Shown in pieces: positions 37,301 to 44,641 of a stretch of 64,000 nt of DNA. The stretch spans positions 1 to 64,000 of the forward strand of contig OY759969.1 in the NCBI GenBank assembly GCA_963662865.1. Reading direction: 5' to 3'. Source of the DNA: JAJDYQ01 sp963662865. GTDB taxonomy: Bacteria > Pseudomonadota > Gammaproteobacteria > JAJDYQ01. The notes beneath the pieces were generated by a model. That model did not search any database. It was not told the DNA's origin and saw only the letters and a program-made list of their open reading frames with translations. Positions within the stretch are counted from its first letter, which is position 1, and every line of letters starts with the position of its first letter. The position numbers were made by a program, and so were the translations under genes.

Positions 37301-39475
37301 GACGACGACACGGCGGCCATCACCATCAGCGAGACGGCGGGTTCCACCACGGTTCTGGAGAACGGCAGCGAGGCCGGCGGCACGGACACCTACACGGTAG
37401 TGCTGGCCACCCAACCGGCGAGCGGGGTGGAGATCACGGTGACCTCCGGCCTGACCAGTGCGGCCACGGTGAGCCCGCCGATCCTGACGTTCACTATGAC
37501 CAACTGGGATATGGAGCAGACGGTGACGGTCACGGGAGTTGATGACAACATAAACAACCCCGGCGATGCCCGCACGGCGACGCTCAGCCACCGCATCAGC
37601 AGCGGCGACAGCGGCGACTACCCGACCGGCGGCCCCCCGACCCCGGCGGCGGTGACGGTGACGGTGACCGACGACGATGCGGCACCGGGCGTGACCATCA
37701 GCGAGACCGAAATCACGGTCGCCGAGGCTAACGGCATGGACAGCTACACGGTGGTGCTGGACACGCCACCGTCCGGCGATGTCGAGATCACGGCGAGTTC
37801 CAATCTGGAAAGCGCGGCCACGGTGAACCCGCTGACCCTGACGTTCACGACGGTCAACTGGGGCACGGCGCAGACGGTCACGGTGACCGGCATAAACGAC
37901 GACGATACCGGCGACCGTGAGGCGACCATCGGCCATGCGATCACCACGGGCGACGGCGGCAACTATGGAGTGGGTGACCTGAATCAGGATGTCACGGTGA
38001 CGGTGACCGACGACGATGCCACCGATACGCAAGAGATGCAGGCGGCGCAGGCGGCCTGGTTGCCGCGCTTCGGTCTGACGGCGGTAGAGCATATGCTGGG
38101 CGGCCTGGATTACCGCTTGTCGGTGGCCGATCAACCTGGGCTGTCGGGCAATGTGAGCGGCCTGTCCGCTGGTCGAGCGCTGCATGGGGCAGGTAATGGC
38201 ACCGGCACGAGTTATGCGGCGGACGGCTTCGGTCAGGGCGGCGGCGGTGATGGCCTGGGCGCCGGTTCGGTTGACCGCTTGTTGAACCTGTCCAGGACAC
38301 TGTCGCTGCGCGATATGCTGCGCGGCAGCCGCTTTGTGCACCGCGGCGGAGAGAACGGTGTTTCGGTGTGGGGCCAGGCGTCCTATTCGCGCTACGAGGA
38401 TGGACAGGACGGCGTCACGGTGGATGGCGATGTGACCACCGGCATGCTGGGCGTGGATCGCGACAATGGCCGCACGCTGCTCGGACTGGCGCTGTCGTAC
38501 AGCGACGGCGATGGCGATTGGAGCGGCACTGCGGCACAGGGCGAGTTGTCGAGCACACTGACCTCGCTGCTGCCGTATATCCGGCATAACGTGACGCAGC
38601 GATTGCAGGTGTGGGCGGCGGCGAGTTATGGCCGTGGCGAGCTGGAGCAGACTTCGGCCACGATGAGTACGGAGCATGACATCGAGCAGAGATCGGCCTC
38701 GGCCGGTGTGCGCGGGATATTGCTGGAGCGCCCGCTAGAAGAGGGCGGCCTGACGCTGACGCTGATCTCGGATGCGGCGCTGGCGCGTATTGAATCGGAC
38801 GATGCCGACGGTGTGTTGGGCCTGACATCGAACACAAAGCGTTTCCGAATGGGTCTGGAGTGGTCCTGGCAGTTGCCGCAGGCGGACGGTGGCCGACTGA
38901 TTCCGGAACTGGAGTTGGGGATGCGTTATGACGGCGGCGATACCAGCGACGGCCTGGGCGTGGAACTGGGCGGCGGCATCAGTTGGCAGTTGCCTTCCAG
39001 AGGCTTGACCATTGACCTGCGTGGCCGGCGCCTGCTGGATCATGAGGCCGCCGAGCGGCGTGAGTGGGGCGTGTCTGGTTCGCTGCGCTACGACCGGCAG
39101 CCGGGTTCCGCTCATGGCCCGTCGCTGAGTCTACGTCAGGAATACGGCACCGCTCCGGCCTCGGGTGGCCTGGATCGGCTGTTGTCGGATTCGCTGTCGG
39201 ACGCACTGGAGGAGGATTCATCACAGCCCGGCCCGGCCTCCGGTCGCTGGAGCCTGGAGGGCGAATGGGGCCTGGCCCTGAAGGACGGCACCACCGGCAT
39301 CCCGTATGCGGGCCTGTCGTCGTCCGATTCCGGGCACGACCTGACCCTGGGCTGGCGCCTGCTATCGGCACCGGGCAATCCGGATACCGAGTTGGACATC
39401 AAGGCGCTGCGCCGCCGTGACGGTGAAGGCAAAACCAACCACGGCATCGGCGCACAGTGGAAGCTGCACTGGTAG
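31352..39475 (+). CDS. Giant Calx-beta-repeat autotransporter, probable phase-variable adhesin
   Basis: 2707 residues. An extended basic N-tail and signal peptide (core about 31-50, LATVLLGLPLLAGL, cleavage after AAA/AAAQ) are followed by a unique N-domain (about 55-250). A long array of Calx-beta-like modules (about 255-2240) recurs with ITIAEGDEGTYTVVLD, TNWDTAQTVTVTGV and VTVTDDD motifs. The final 350-400 residues look like an autotransporter beta-barrel (alternating strands, VWGQASYSRYEDG, last residues GAQWKLHW). All eight cysteines lie in four pairs within modules of the first 1115 residues. The ATG at 31352 has only a weak GGGG site; the stronger start lies across the poly-C tract. Probably secreted by type V means and displayed on the surface. 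Confidence 0.8.
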   Translation: MLSLATDTGRRSASLRFASALSRFSLSGLRRGLATVLLGLPLLAGLASEAAAQTAPVANDDGSYTVPGDWALKPSAVNAGGRFRLLFTTSDLTTGVSTDIENYNGFVQTRASDFGHSAIEPYGSLFRALGSTAAVNARTNTMTTGPGIGIPTYWLGGAKVADNYRDLYDGSWDSLQSRNQLGTINQGRLVLTGTSNDGTTDSSPLGEGSSIDGIRQVRVGRVATSGSASPLSHATQSRIIPASLYALSPVFVVDTAAVVSLALDTATAVEGDSGFTDYVVTISLSEAVPAVIRVHLCVNRSVAATATYSSQSSNAGRDWSMRAGLESVADLNLNRLGNNNEFCSSAQLGGEAGLTETRVIRVFGDTTAESTESIILDLQRRTSGSSLTPGDILISPTANRVTHTIIDDDTHEASITQSLTITEGDSGTQDREFRINVTPARTSATHLLLCIDPGSTASFINSLSSRSITTVSTEIDFSLRQPDGNVLSVVGMRLSQRVGHVVERVGGEFVDRVLDGGTRTRGCTIVMVPANQTSAAYRIRVDGDMTNESDETVVLTLARQMSVATGTNTPNGVGISSTANRVTHTITNDDAMLVSLTRTGSGASSEVGEIVFDVTLNRALAGGEIVDVPLSIGGTGVAPADWRDLSLTVAGGAQRGVTLTGEATSTPQLRFTGRNTGDFITLTRFATLRLLPSPDGIAEGGGTGSETYTIALGPDGDVANGFDRSTLGTNVPLGANPHGSDNSFDVMVADADATNILSLSIDSAMGAESNSDDFTSVATITYSMTPARTSFTPFRVCVSGTADRASGDYRLLGFEDAVFTEFDEAGCIALVFLPNSTSVTGRLQINGDRVDEPDETAIVAMARAASSPFGATPGSVIIDSSTGRVTYTITDDDPTIVSLTRTGTGAIDESGTVGFTIALNRALAAGEIIDVPLSIGGTGVTADDWSLAAAGTGVTLSAEATATPLLSFAGEGAETATLVLTPARDVTTEGTETYTIALGPNDASANGFDLASRATNVGGGADPHASATTFDVMVGDAVPHIVSISLDRTMAAEGDSGITDGATVTVTIDPQYPSAGLGFEICLGGTATRGDSADWRLAGPLSIVDDAATLARCSSGASPVTTNNPNLPSFQFNIRINGDTVDELNETVTLTLQRNSSTPADVVISPTAATFTITDDDTAGVTINEAEITIAEGDEGTYTVVLDTQPTANVLVTPGGVGPAIAMFNPAALAFTASNWNVEQTVTVTGVNNDDDDANQEVTITHSTGGFDTTYIAITPASITATVTDNDATTVTLAGAAGNVMEGATKAITVTLSRALAEGEALPVPLTFMGEATPGTDYSVTGATAQGVAYTGLDSAAVTVTFTGPSATSATLTLSATPDSDVEASGETVIIGLGTLDGDSGTGLDGGASGTDSLDDFRIEDPLLISITGGTAVTEGSSVTFTVTANRVPGSALMIDLTVADAAAGDYLDAGDEGDNMVTLSGATTATVEIPTQTDSTDETNGTITVTIADGTGYTVGMPSSAMVGVTDDDATTVTLTGTAGNISEGVTRNLTVTLDRALATGESLAVPLTLGGNATRGTDYTLTGTPADNIAYDIPNSGTVGMVTFTGPAAATATLALAVQVDGTSDADETITIALGTLDSSSGSGLGGGAAGTGSLAFTIMEQPTIVLPPTLTVTEGASVGYPVSLATAPTANVTVTVTGHTGTDLTLNPDSLEFTATNWNMIQTFTVTAGQDADAVDDTATLTHTATGGNYNTLTAQITVNTSDDDEAGVTISETAITIAEGDEGTYTVVLDSQPASGVEITVTSGLTSAATVNPMILTFTTANWDTAQTATVTGVDDNRVNAVREATLSHRISSGGGDYPVADLNQDVTVRVTDNDEAGLSFSGETITLDEGATANYTVALTTIPTGDVTVTVSGHSGTDLAPDETSLTFTMTDWDTAQTVTVTAAQDGDAADDTVSLTHTASGTTGYSTVTGAVTVIITDDDTAAITISETAGSTTVLENGSEAGGTDTYTVVLATQPASGVEITVTSGLTSAATVSPPILTFTMTNWDMEQTVTVTGVDDNINNPGDARTATLSHRISSGDSGDYPTGGPPTPAAVTVTVTDDDAAPGVTISETEITVAEANGMDSYTVVLDTPPSGDVEITASSNLESAATVNPLTLTFTTVNWGTAQTVTVTGINDDDTGDREATIGHAITTGDGGNYGVGDLNQDVTVTVTDDDATDTQEMQAAQAAWLPRFGLTAVEHMLGGLDYRLSVADQPGLSGNVSGLSAGRALHGAGNGTGTSYAADGFGQGGGGDGLGAGSVDRLLNLSRTLSLRDMLRGSRFVHRGGENGVSVWGQASYSRYEDGQDGVTVDGDVTTGMLGVDRDNGRTLLGLALSYSDGDGDWSGTAAQGELSSTLTSLLPYIRHNVTQRLQVWAAASYGRGELEQTSATMSTEHDIEQRSASAGVRGILLERPLEEGGLTLTLISDAALARIESDDADGVLGLTSNTKRFRMGLEWSWQLPQADGGRLIPELELGMRYDGGDTSDGLGVELGGGISWQLPSRGLTIDLRGRRLLDHEAAERREWGVSGSLRYDRQPGSAHGPSLSLRQEYGTAPASGGLDRLLSDSLSDALEEDSSQPGPASGRWSLEGEWGLALKDGTTGIPYAGLSSSDSGHDLTLGWRLLSAPGNPDTELDIKALRRRDGEGKTNHGIGAQWKLHW

Positions 39476-39486
39476 CGATTGGCATG

Positions 39487-39512
39487 GCCGCCGGGGGCAG
39501 ATCCCCGGCGGC
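39487..39512 (+). terminator. Stem-loop after the autotransporter gene
   Basis: A perfect 10-base inverted repeat (GCCGCCGGGG / CCCCGGCGGC) with a six-base loop starts 12 bases after the stop codon. Only a short T-rich stretch (tattt) follows, so it may be a weak rho-independent terminator or an mRNA 3' stabiliser. Confidence 0.65.
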
Positions 39513-39605
39513 TATTTGCGGTGATACCAGTTGCTCTGTTGTGTTTCTATCCGGGGGCCGGGGTGATCAGCCCTGGTACAATATGTGGTGAGGTCATATC
39601 ATTTA

Positions 39606-39634
39606 TTGATTCCGATTGCGGCATTGTGTATAGT
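39606..39634 (+). promoter_or_regulatory. Probable sigma70 promoter of the rpsF operon
   Basis: TTGATT (39606-39611), a 17-base spacer and TATAGT (39629-39634). The bases after the -10 are GC-rich (ccgcgcccg), the discriminator type found at stringently controlled ribosomal promoters. It lies about 110 bases before the rpsF start. Confidence 0.6.
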
Positions 39635-39750
39635 CCGCGCCCGTTCATAGGGGGTTGTTGATATTTTTGACAGGCCCCTGATTTTTTACTCCTTGCCTTA
39701 CTGGTGTCAGAGCAATGACGGACGGAAGGCATAACCCACAGGGAGATATC

Positions 39751-40284
39751 GTGAGACATTACGAAGTCGTGTTTCTGGTCCACCCTGGCCAGAGTGAGCA
39801 GGTTCCTGCCATGGTAGGTCGTTACCGCGCCATGATTGAGAACGGTGGCGGTAAGATTCATCGTCTCGAGGATTGGGGGCGCCGCCAGTTATCGTACCTG
39901 ATTCAGGATGTGCATAAGGCGCACTATATTATGATGAATATTGAGTGTGGCCAGAAGTCCATTGATGATCTGGAAAGTGCCTTCCGTTTTAATGATGCCG
40001 TGATTCGCAACATGATTATGCGAACTAAAAGGGCCTACATTGAGCCGTCGCCTCTGGCGAGGGAAGAAAAGCAGAGTGAGCCGGCTCCTCATGCGGAGCC
40101 GGCCTCTGATCCGGTGGAGGAAGAAAAGCAGAGCGAGCCGGTTCCTCATGCGGAGCCGGCCTCCGATCCGGTGGAGGAAGAAAAGCAGAGCGAGCCGACT
40201 CCTCATGCGGAGTCCGCCTCTGATGGAGAGGCCAGTGACGAAACAGTTAAGCCTGAGCCGGATAACACGGAGACAGAGTCATGA
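39751..40284 (+). CDS. rpsF: 30S ribosomal protein S6 with a repetitive acidic C-terminal tail
   Basis: I start at GTG 39751, seven bases after GGGAG, which gives the standard S6 N-terminus (RHYEVVFLVHPGQSEQV). Residues 1-100 are a normal S6 domain (EDWGRRQLSYLI, KAHYIMMN). S6 binds S18 and 16S rRNA in the platform of the small subunit. The remaining 77 residues are unusual: three 19-residue units (EEKQSEPxPHAEPASDPVE) and an acidic end. E. coli S6 has a short Glu tail that RimK extends; this protein encodes a much longer acidic tail. The stop overlaps the rpsR start. Confidence 0.95.
   Translation: MRHYEVVFLVHPGQSEQVPAMVGRYRAMIENGGGKIHRLEDWGRRQLSYLIQDVHKAHYIMMNIECGQKSIDDLESAFRFNDAVIRNMIMRTKRAYIEPSPLAREEKQSEPAPHAEPASDPVEEEKQSEPVPHAEPASDPVEEEKQSEPTPHAESASDGEASDETVKPEPDNTETES
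40063..40233 (+). repeat. 57-base tandem repeat (x3) in the rpsF 3' end
   Basis: Units at 40063-40119, 40120-40176 and 40177-40233. The first two are nearly identical and the third is degenerate at its end. Each encodes 19 residues rich in Glu, Pro and Ser. Confidence 0.92.
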
Positions 40285-40508
40285 ATCGATTTTATCGTCG
40301 TAACCGATATTGCCGTTTTTCAGTTGAGGGTGTTGAACAGATTGATTACAAGAGCCTTGACCTGCTGAAAGAGTACATCACTGAATCCGGTAAAATTATA
40401 CCCAGCCGCGTTACGGGGACGAGCGCCAGATATCAGCGTCAGCTGGCTTCTGCGGTCAAGCGCGCCCGTTATCTGGCTTTGCTGCCTTATAGCGACGCAC
40501 ATCAGTAG
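40281..40508 (+). CDS. rpsR: 30S ribosomal protein S18
   Basis: 75 residues, the usual length, with the family core IDYKSLDLLKEYITESGKI and the basic RYQRQLASAVKRARYLALLP. The ATG overlaps the rpsF stop by four bases (ATGA), so S6 and S18, which bind as a heterodimer, are translationally coupled. Confidence 0.97.
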   Translation: MNRFYRRNRYCRFSVEGVEQIDYKSLDLLKEYITESGKIIPSRVTGTSARYQRQLASAVKRARYLALLPYSDAHQ

Positions 40509-40527
40509 TTGATTGGCAGGTTATGCC

Positions 40528-41481
40528 ATGATGAAAGCCTTCGCAGGATGGGTACTGGCCGGGCGGCTTAGTGCGCTGGCTTTGACCGGTGGATTCGCTG
40601 TGCTGAGTATGGTATTCCCGCCTTTGTTGTTGCTCAGCCTGGCTTCGCTGGCTTTGGTCGGTCTGCGCATGGGCGCACGGGAGGGCCTGCTGATCGCTGT
40701 GGGCAGCGCGGGTTTGATGTTTATCCTGTCTCTGGTGGATAGCCGGGGTGCCTGGATAGGTGTCGTTGCCTTCACGGTCCTGTGGCTGTTGACCTGGCTG
40801 GTGTCGCAGGTCTATCGCCGGTATGCTTCAACGGCCTGGATGATAAATGCTACCGGGGCGATTGGCGTACTGTTGGTGGTCGCGGTTTATCTGACATTGG
40901 GTGACCCGGCGGAATATTGGCTGGAGTTACTGGAACAGTATTTGCGTCCGCAACTGGCTCAGATACAGTTTGCTCAGAGTGAAGCGGAGTTGAGTCATCT
41001 GCTGGCGGGCTTTTCCCAGGTTATGACCGGTGGTGTTATGGGTCTGATCTGTTTGCTGGTCATCGTCAGTTTGCTGCTTGCCCGCTGGTGGCAGGCGATG
41101 CTGTTTAATCCCGGTGGTTTTCAAAGGGAGTATCACAGCTTACGGTTGGGGCGTTTGACGGCATGGGCCATGCTGGCTTTGCTCGCAGTATCGCTGGTCG
41201 GTTGGTTTTCACTGACGGTTGATCTGGCAACGGTGGTGTGGTTGCTGTTCCTGTTTCAGGGGTTGGCGGTGATCCACCATCTTGTTTTGCAGTTGGGAAT
41301 GAGCGTCGGCTGGTTGTTCTGCATTTATTTTTTACTGGCCGTCATCCCGTATTATGCAACTCCGGTGTTGTCCGGTCTTGGGCTGATCGATACATGGTTT
41401 GACTTTCGCTCACGTATCCGGAGACGGGGAGTGACGAAAGACGAAACGGCTGATGACGAAGATTCCGGTAAAGACGGGTAG
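40528..41481 (+). CDS. DUF2232 (YybS-like) membrane protein
   Basis: About 317 residues with roughly eight hydrophobic segments (for example FPPLLLLSLASLALVGLRMG and a C-terminal cluster ending IPYYATPVLSGLGLIDTWFDF) and a short charged cytoplasmic tail. This family regularly sits between rpsR and rplI in Gammaproteobacteria; its function is not established. I chose ATG 40528; a TTG at 40513 is in frame but less likely. Confidence 0.85.
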   Translation: MMKAFAGWVLAGRLSALALTGGFAVLSMVFPPLLLLSLASLALVGLRMGAREGLLIAVGSAGLMFILSLVDSRGAWIGVVAFTVLWLLTWLVSQVYRRYASTAWMINATGAIGVLLVVAVYLTLGDPAEYWLELLEQYLRPQLAQIQFAQSEAELSHLLAGFSQVMTGGVMGLICLLVIVSLLLARWWQAMLFNPGGFQREYHSLRLGRLTAWAMLALLAVSLVGWFSLTVDLATVVWLLFLFQGLAVIHHLVLQLGMSVGWLFCIYFLLAVIPYYATPVLSGLGLIDTWFDFRSRIRRRGVTKDETADDEDSGKDG

Positions 41482-41526
41482 CTGCCACCAGCTATGGAAA
41501 ATATTTATTGTGATTAAGGTGTCGTT

Positions 41527-41979
41527 ATGAATGTCATATTGCTGGAAAAAGTGGAAAGCCTCGGTAATCTGGGTGATAAGGTAACCGTTAAGTCTGGTTA
41601 CGCACGTAATTTTCTTCTGCCGACCGGCAAGGCCAAGCCGGCTACGGCTGCGAATCTGGCTGAGTTCGAGGCCATGCGTGCCGAACTTGAAAGGCAGGCG
41701 GCGGAGGCGCTGGCCACGGCGGAAGCCCGTAGGGCTGAAATTGAGGCTATTGGTGCTGTTACGCTGTTCTCCAAGGCTGGTGCTGAAGGCAGATTGTTTG
41801 GTTCGGTCGGCCCTCGTCAGATCGCCGATGCGATGACCGTGGCGGGGGTTGAGGTTGAAAGGAAAGCCGTCAGAATGCCTGAAGGCCCCATACGCCTTGT
41901 CGGTCAATATCAGATTGGACTGCGCCTGCATACCGATGTGGAGGTTAATGTGATGCTTGAGGTTGAAGCTGGGGAGTAA
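41527..41979 (+). CDS. rplI: 50S ribosomal protein L9
   Basis: 150 residues, matching the family length. The N-domain (MNVILLEKVESLGNLGDKV, VKSGYARNFLLPTGKA) binds 23S rRNA. A long connecting helix (about 42-75) and a C-domain (GRLFGSVGPRQIADAM) follow. Last gene of the rpsF operon; a terminator follows. Confidence 0.97.
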   Translation: MNVILLEKVESLGNLGDKVTVKSGYARNFLLPTGKAKPATAANLAEFEAMRAELERQAAEALATAEARRAEIEAIGAVTLFSKAGAEGRLFGSVGPRQIADAMTVAGVEVERKAVRMPEGPIRLVGQYQIGLRLHTDVEVNVMLEVEAGE

Positions 41980-42038
41980 GCCTTTCATGTAACGTCTTTA
42001 AGGAAGCCGTGATTAGTCAGAGTTTCCTTAAGTCTGGA

Positions 42039-42064
42039 AAGCCGATGCTACGCACGGCTTTTTT
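42039..42064 (+). terminator. Rho-independent terminator after rplI
   Basis: AAGCCG (42039-42044) pairs with CGGCTT (42055-42060) around a 10-base loop and runs into a string of T. A second inverted repeat (ttaaggaa / ttccttaa) lies just before it. Confidence 0.8.
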
Positions 42065-42140
42065 ATCGCTATATTAGATTTCCGCGATTCAGTTCTGCAT
42101 CCGTACGTAATACAATGATCAGGATGGCAGGCCCGGCTAT

Positions 42141-43565
42141 ATGAGCGAACCCCACCTTACAGCGGTTGAAGGCCGTGCGCCGGTGGACTACGCCTCAGAG
42201 GCGGAGCCATTGTCGCTGCGCGTGCCCCCGCATTCCATAGAAGCAGAGCAATCGGTTCTCGGTGGCTTGATGCTGGATAACCGTGCCTGGGACAAGATTG
42301 GAGATAAGATTACCGGCGAGGATTTCTATCGTGCGGATCATCGTAATATCTTTCGTGTCATTGCCGAACTGGCGGATAACAGTAAGCCGTTTGATGTGGT
42401 GACGCTCTCTGAAAGGCTGGATAGCCTGGGCGAGCTCGAATCCGTCGGCGGTCTGGCTTATCTGGGGACACTGGCCGGTCAAACGCCCAGCTCCGCCAAT
42501 ATTGATGCCTACGCCGATATTGTTCGTGAGCGTTCGGTGCTGCGTCAGTTGATTACCGTTGGAACCGGTATCGCCAACAGCGGTTATCAGTCCGAGGGAC
42601 GTAGCAGCCGCGAATTGCTGGATAAGGCCGAACAGGAAGTTTTTCGTATTGCCGACCAGAGCATGCGGGGCAAGCAGGGGTTCAGGGCATTGCCAGCCTT
42701 GTTGACCGATGTCGTTGACCGCATTGATATGCTTTATAACGATGGCAGTCTGGTTACCGGGCTTCCTACTGGCTTCGATGACTTTGATGAAAGGACTTCG
42801 GGCCTGCAGTCCGGAGACCTGATTATCGTGGCAGGCCGGCCTTCCATGGGCAAGACGTCATTTGCCATGAATATGGCGGAGCATGCTGCGATCAAGGCCA
42901 GGAAGACGGTGGCCATTTTTTCCATGGAAATGCCCGGCGAGGTACTGGCTATGCGTATGGTTGCTTCTCTGGGGCGAATTTCCATGCAGAAGATCCGAAC
43001 CGGCAAGCTGGGCGAAGAAGACTGGCCGCGTGTTACGTCTGCGGTTTCACTACTGTCTGAAGCCCCTATCTACATTGACGACGGGTCATCATTAAGCCCA
43101 ACCGAGATCAGGGCGCGTGCCCGTCGTATCAAGCGTGAACATGATCTGGGTTTAATTGTGGTTGATTACTTGCAGCTTATGCAGATACCCGGTAGCAGTG
43201 AGAACCGGGCAACTGAAATTTCCGAAATATCCCGGTCACTCAAGGGGCTGGCCAAGGAGCTGAGTATCCCGGTGGTGGCGCTGTCTCAGCTCAATCGTTC
43301 TCTGGAGCAGCGTCCGCACAAGCGTCCGGTCATGTCGGATCTGCGTGAATCGGGGGCCATTGAGCAGGACGCCGACCTGATTGTTTTTATCTATCGTGAT
43401 GAGGTGTATAACGAGGACAGCCCGGATAAGGGTATCGCTGAAATTATTACCAGCAAGCAGCGTAATGGGCCAATCGGTACTGACCGCCTGACCTTTCTTG
43501 GGCAATACACGCGCTTTGAAAACTTTATCCCTGATATTTACACGGAAGGGGGAAAGGAATATTGA
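42141..43565 (+). CDS. dnaB: Replicative DNA helicase DnaB
   Basis: 474 residues (E. coli 471). The N-terminal domain (about 25-125, PHSIEAEQSVLGGLMLDN) binds primase. The RecA-like motor follows with Walker A GRPSMGKTSFAMN, Walker B (LIVVDYLQLM), the H3 Gln region VALSQLNRSLEQRP and SDLRESGAIEQDADL. No intein is present. It unwinds DNA ahead of the replication fork. Its stop overlaps the alr start by one base. Confidence 0.97.
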   Translation: MSEPHLTAVEGRAPVDYASEAEPLSLRVPPHSIEAEQSVLGGLMLDNRAWDKIGDKITGEDFYRADHRNIFRVIAELADNSKPFDVVTLSERLDSLGELESVGGLAYLGTLAGQTPSSANIDAYADIVRERSVLRQLITVGTGIANSGYQSEGRSSRELLDKAEQEVFRIADQSMRGKQGFRALPALLTDVVDRIDMLYNDGSLVTGLPTGFDDFDERTSGLQSGDLIIVAGRPSMGKTSFAMNMAEHAAIKARKTVAIFSMEMPGEVLAMRMVASLGRISMQKIRTGKLGEEDWPRVTSAVSLLSEAPIYIDDGSSLSPTEIRARARRIKREHDLGLIVVDYLQLMQIPGSSENRATEISEISRSLKGLAKELSIPVVALSQLNRSLEQRPHKRPVMSDLRESGAIEQDADLIVFIYRDEVYNEDSPDKGIAEIITSKQRNGPIGTDRLTFLGQYTRFENFIPDIYTEGGKEY

Positions 43566-44641
43566 TGCCGCAGGTAGTTGCGACGATCAATACCGCCGCC
43601 CTCAGGCATAACTTTCAACGGGTGCGACAGTATGCGCCTGCATCCAGAGTGCTGGCAGTGGTCAAGGCCGATGCCTATGGTCATGGATTGGCAACGGTTG
43701 CAGAGGCATTGGAAGGTGCGGATGCCTTCGCTGTTGGAACACTTTCTGAGGCCATCGAACTCAGGAAAATCTCATCTGACAAGACCATTGTAATTCTACA
43801 GGGCGCTGTCGATGTGTCCGATCTACGGATTTTTGCACAAAATAATTTCCAGCCAGTTATTCATGGCTGGAACCAGCTTGATGATTTACAAGCGGCTTCG
43901 GTTCATTCGCTGAAATGCTGGTTAAAAATGGATACCGGTATGCGTCGTCTGGGACTGGCGGCTGGTGATTATGACGATATCCTGAAAAAAATTGAGAATA
44001 CAGTCGCCATGGAAAAGCCGCTTGTATTGATGAGTCATTTTGCTTGTGCGGATGAACCTGATCGAGTTGAAAATCAACGTCAATTAGATTTATTCGGTTC
44101 GCTGGCGGGAAGACATGATGGTGAAACTTCTTTTTGTAATTCAGCGGCGATTATTGTGTTTCCTGAAGTGCATGGAGATTGGGTCCGCCCCGGTATTATG
44201 CTGTATGGCATATCCCCTCTTAAAGATGTGACTGCGGCCGCACTGAACTTGAAGCCGGCCATGACTCTGAAGTCCAGATTAATTGCCATTTATGATGCCG
44301 TGGCGGGAGATAGTGTGGGGTATGGCGCAACCTGGCGATGTCCTGAGAATATGCGTATTGGTGTCATTGGTATCGGATATGGTGATGGTTATCCAAGGCA
44401 TGCGCCAAACGGAACACCTGTAATAATTAACGGCAAGCGCAGCCCACTGGCGGGTCGCGTATCCATGGATATGCTGACTGTGGATTTGCGCGATCAACCC
44501 GATGTCCGTATAGGTGATGAAGCCGTGTTATGGGGAGAAGGGCTGCCGATTGAAGAGATTGCTGAGGCTGCCGGTACGATTGCTTATGAACTGGTCTGCC
44601 GTTTGACGGCCCGGGTTGATTATCAGCGGGACGTGCCATGA
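43565..44641 (+). CDS. alr: Alanine racemase
   Basis: 358 residues from the ATG at 43565 (TGATG overlap with dnaB); a TTG three bases earlier is the alternative. The PLP lysine lies in AVVKADAYGHGL (about residue 34) and the second catalytic base is Tyr in DSVGYGATW. The C-terminal beta domain has GRVSMDMLTVD. It makes D-alanine for peptidoglycan. dnaB-alr-radA are packed with overlapping ends, suggesting one transcript. Confidence 0.95.
   Translation: MPQVVATINTAALRHNFQRVRQYAPASRVLAVVKADAYGHGLATVAEALEGADAFAVGTLSEAIELRKISSDKTIVILQGAVDVSDLRIFAQNNFQPVIHGWNQLDDLQAASVHSLKCWLKMDTGMRRLGLAAGDYDDILKKIENTVAMEKPLVLMSHFACADEPDRVENQRQLDLFGSLAGRHDGETSFCNSAAIIVFPEVHGDWVRPGIMLYGISPLKDVTAAALNLKPAMTLKSRLIAIYDAVAGDSVGYGATWRCPENMRIGVIGIGYGDGYPRHAPNGTPVIINGKRSPLAGRVSMDMLTVDLRDQPDVRIGDEAVLWGEGLPIEEIAEAAGTIAYELVCRLTARVDYQRDVP

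Noticed and set aside
34817..38677. Reverse-strand frames of 590 and 476 codons
   Set aside because: They are mirror frames of the GC-rich Calx-beta and barrel coding sequence, full of Arg/Gly/His, with no family resemblance.
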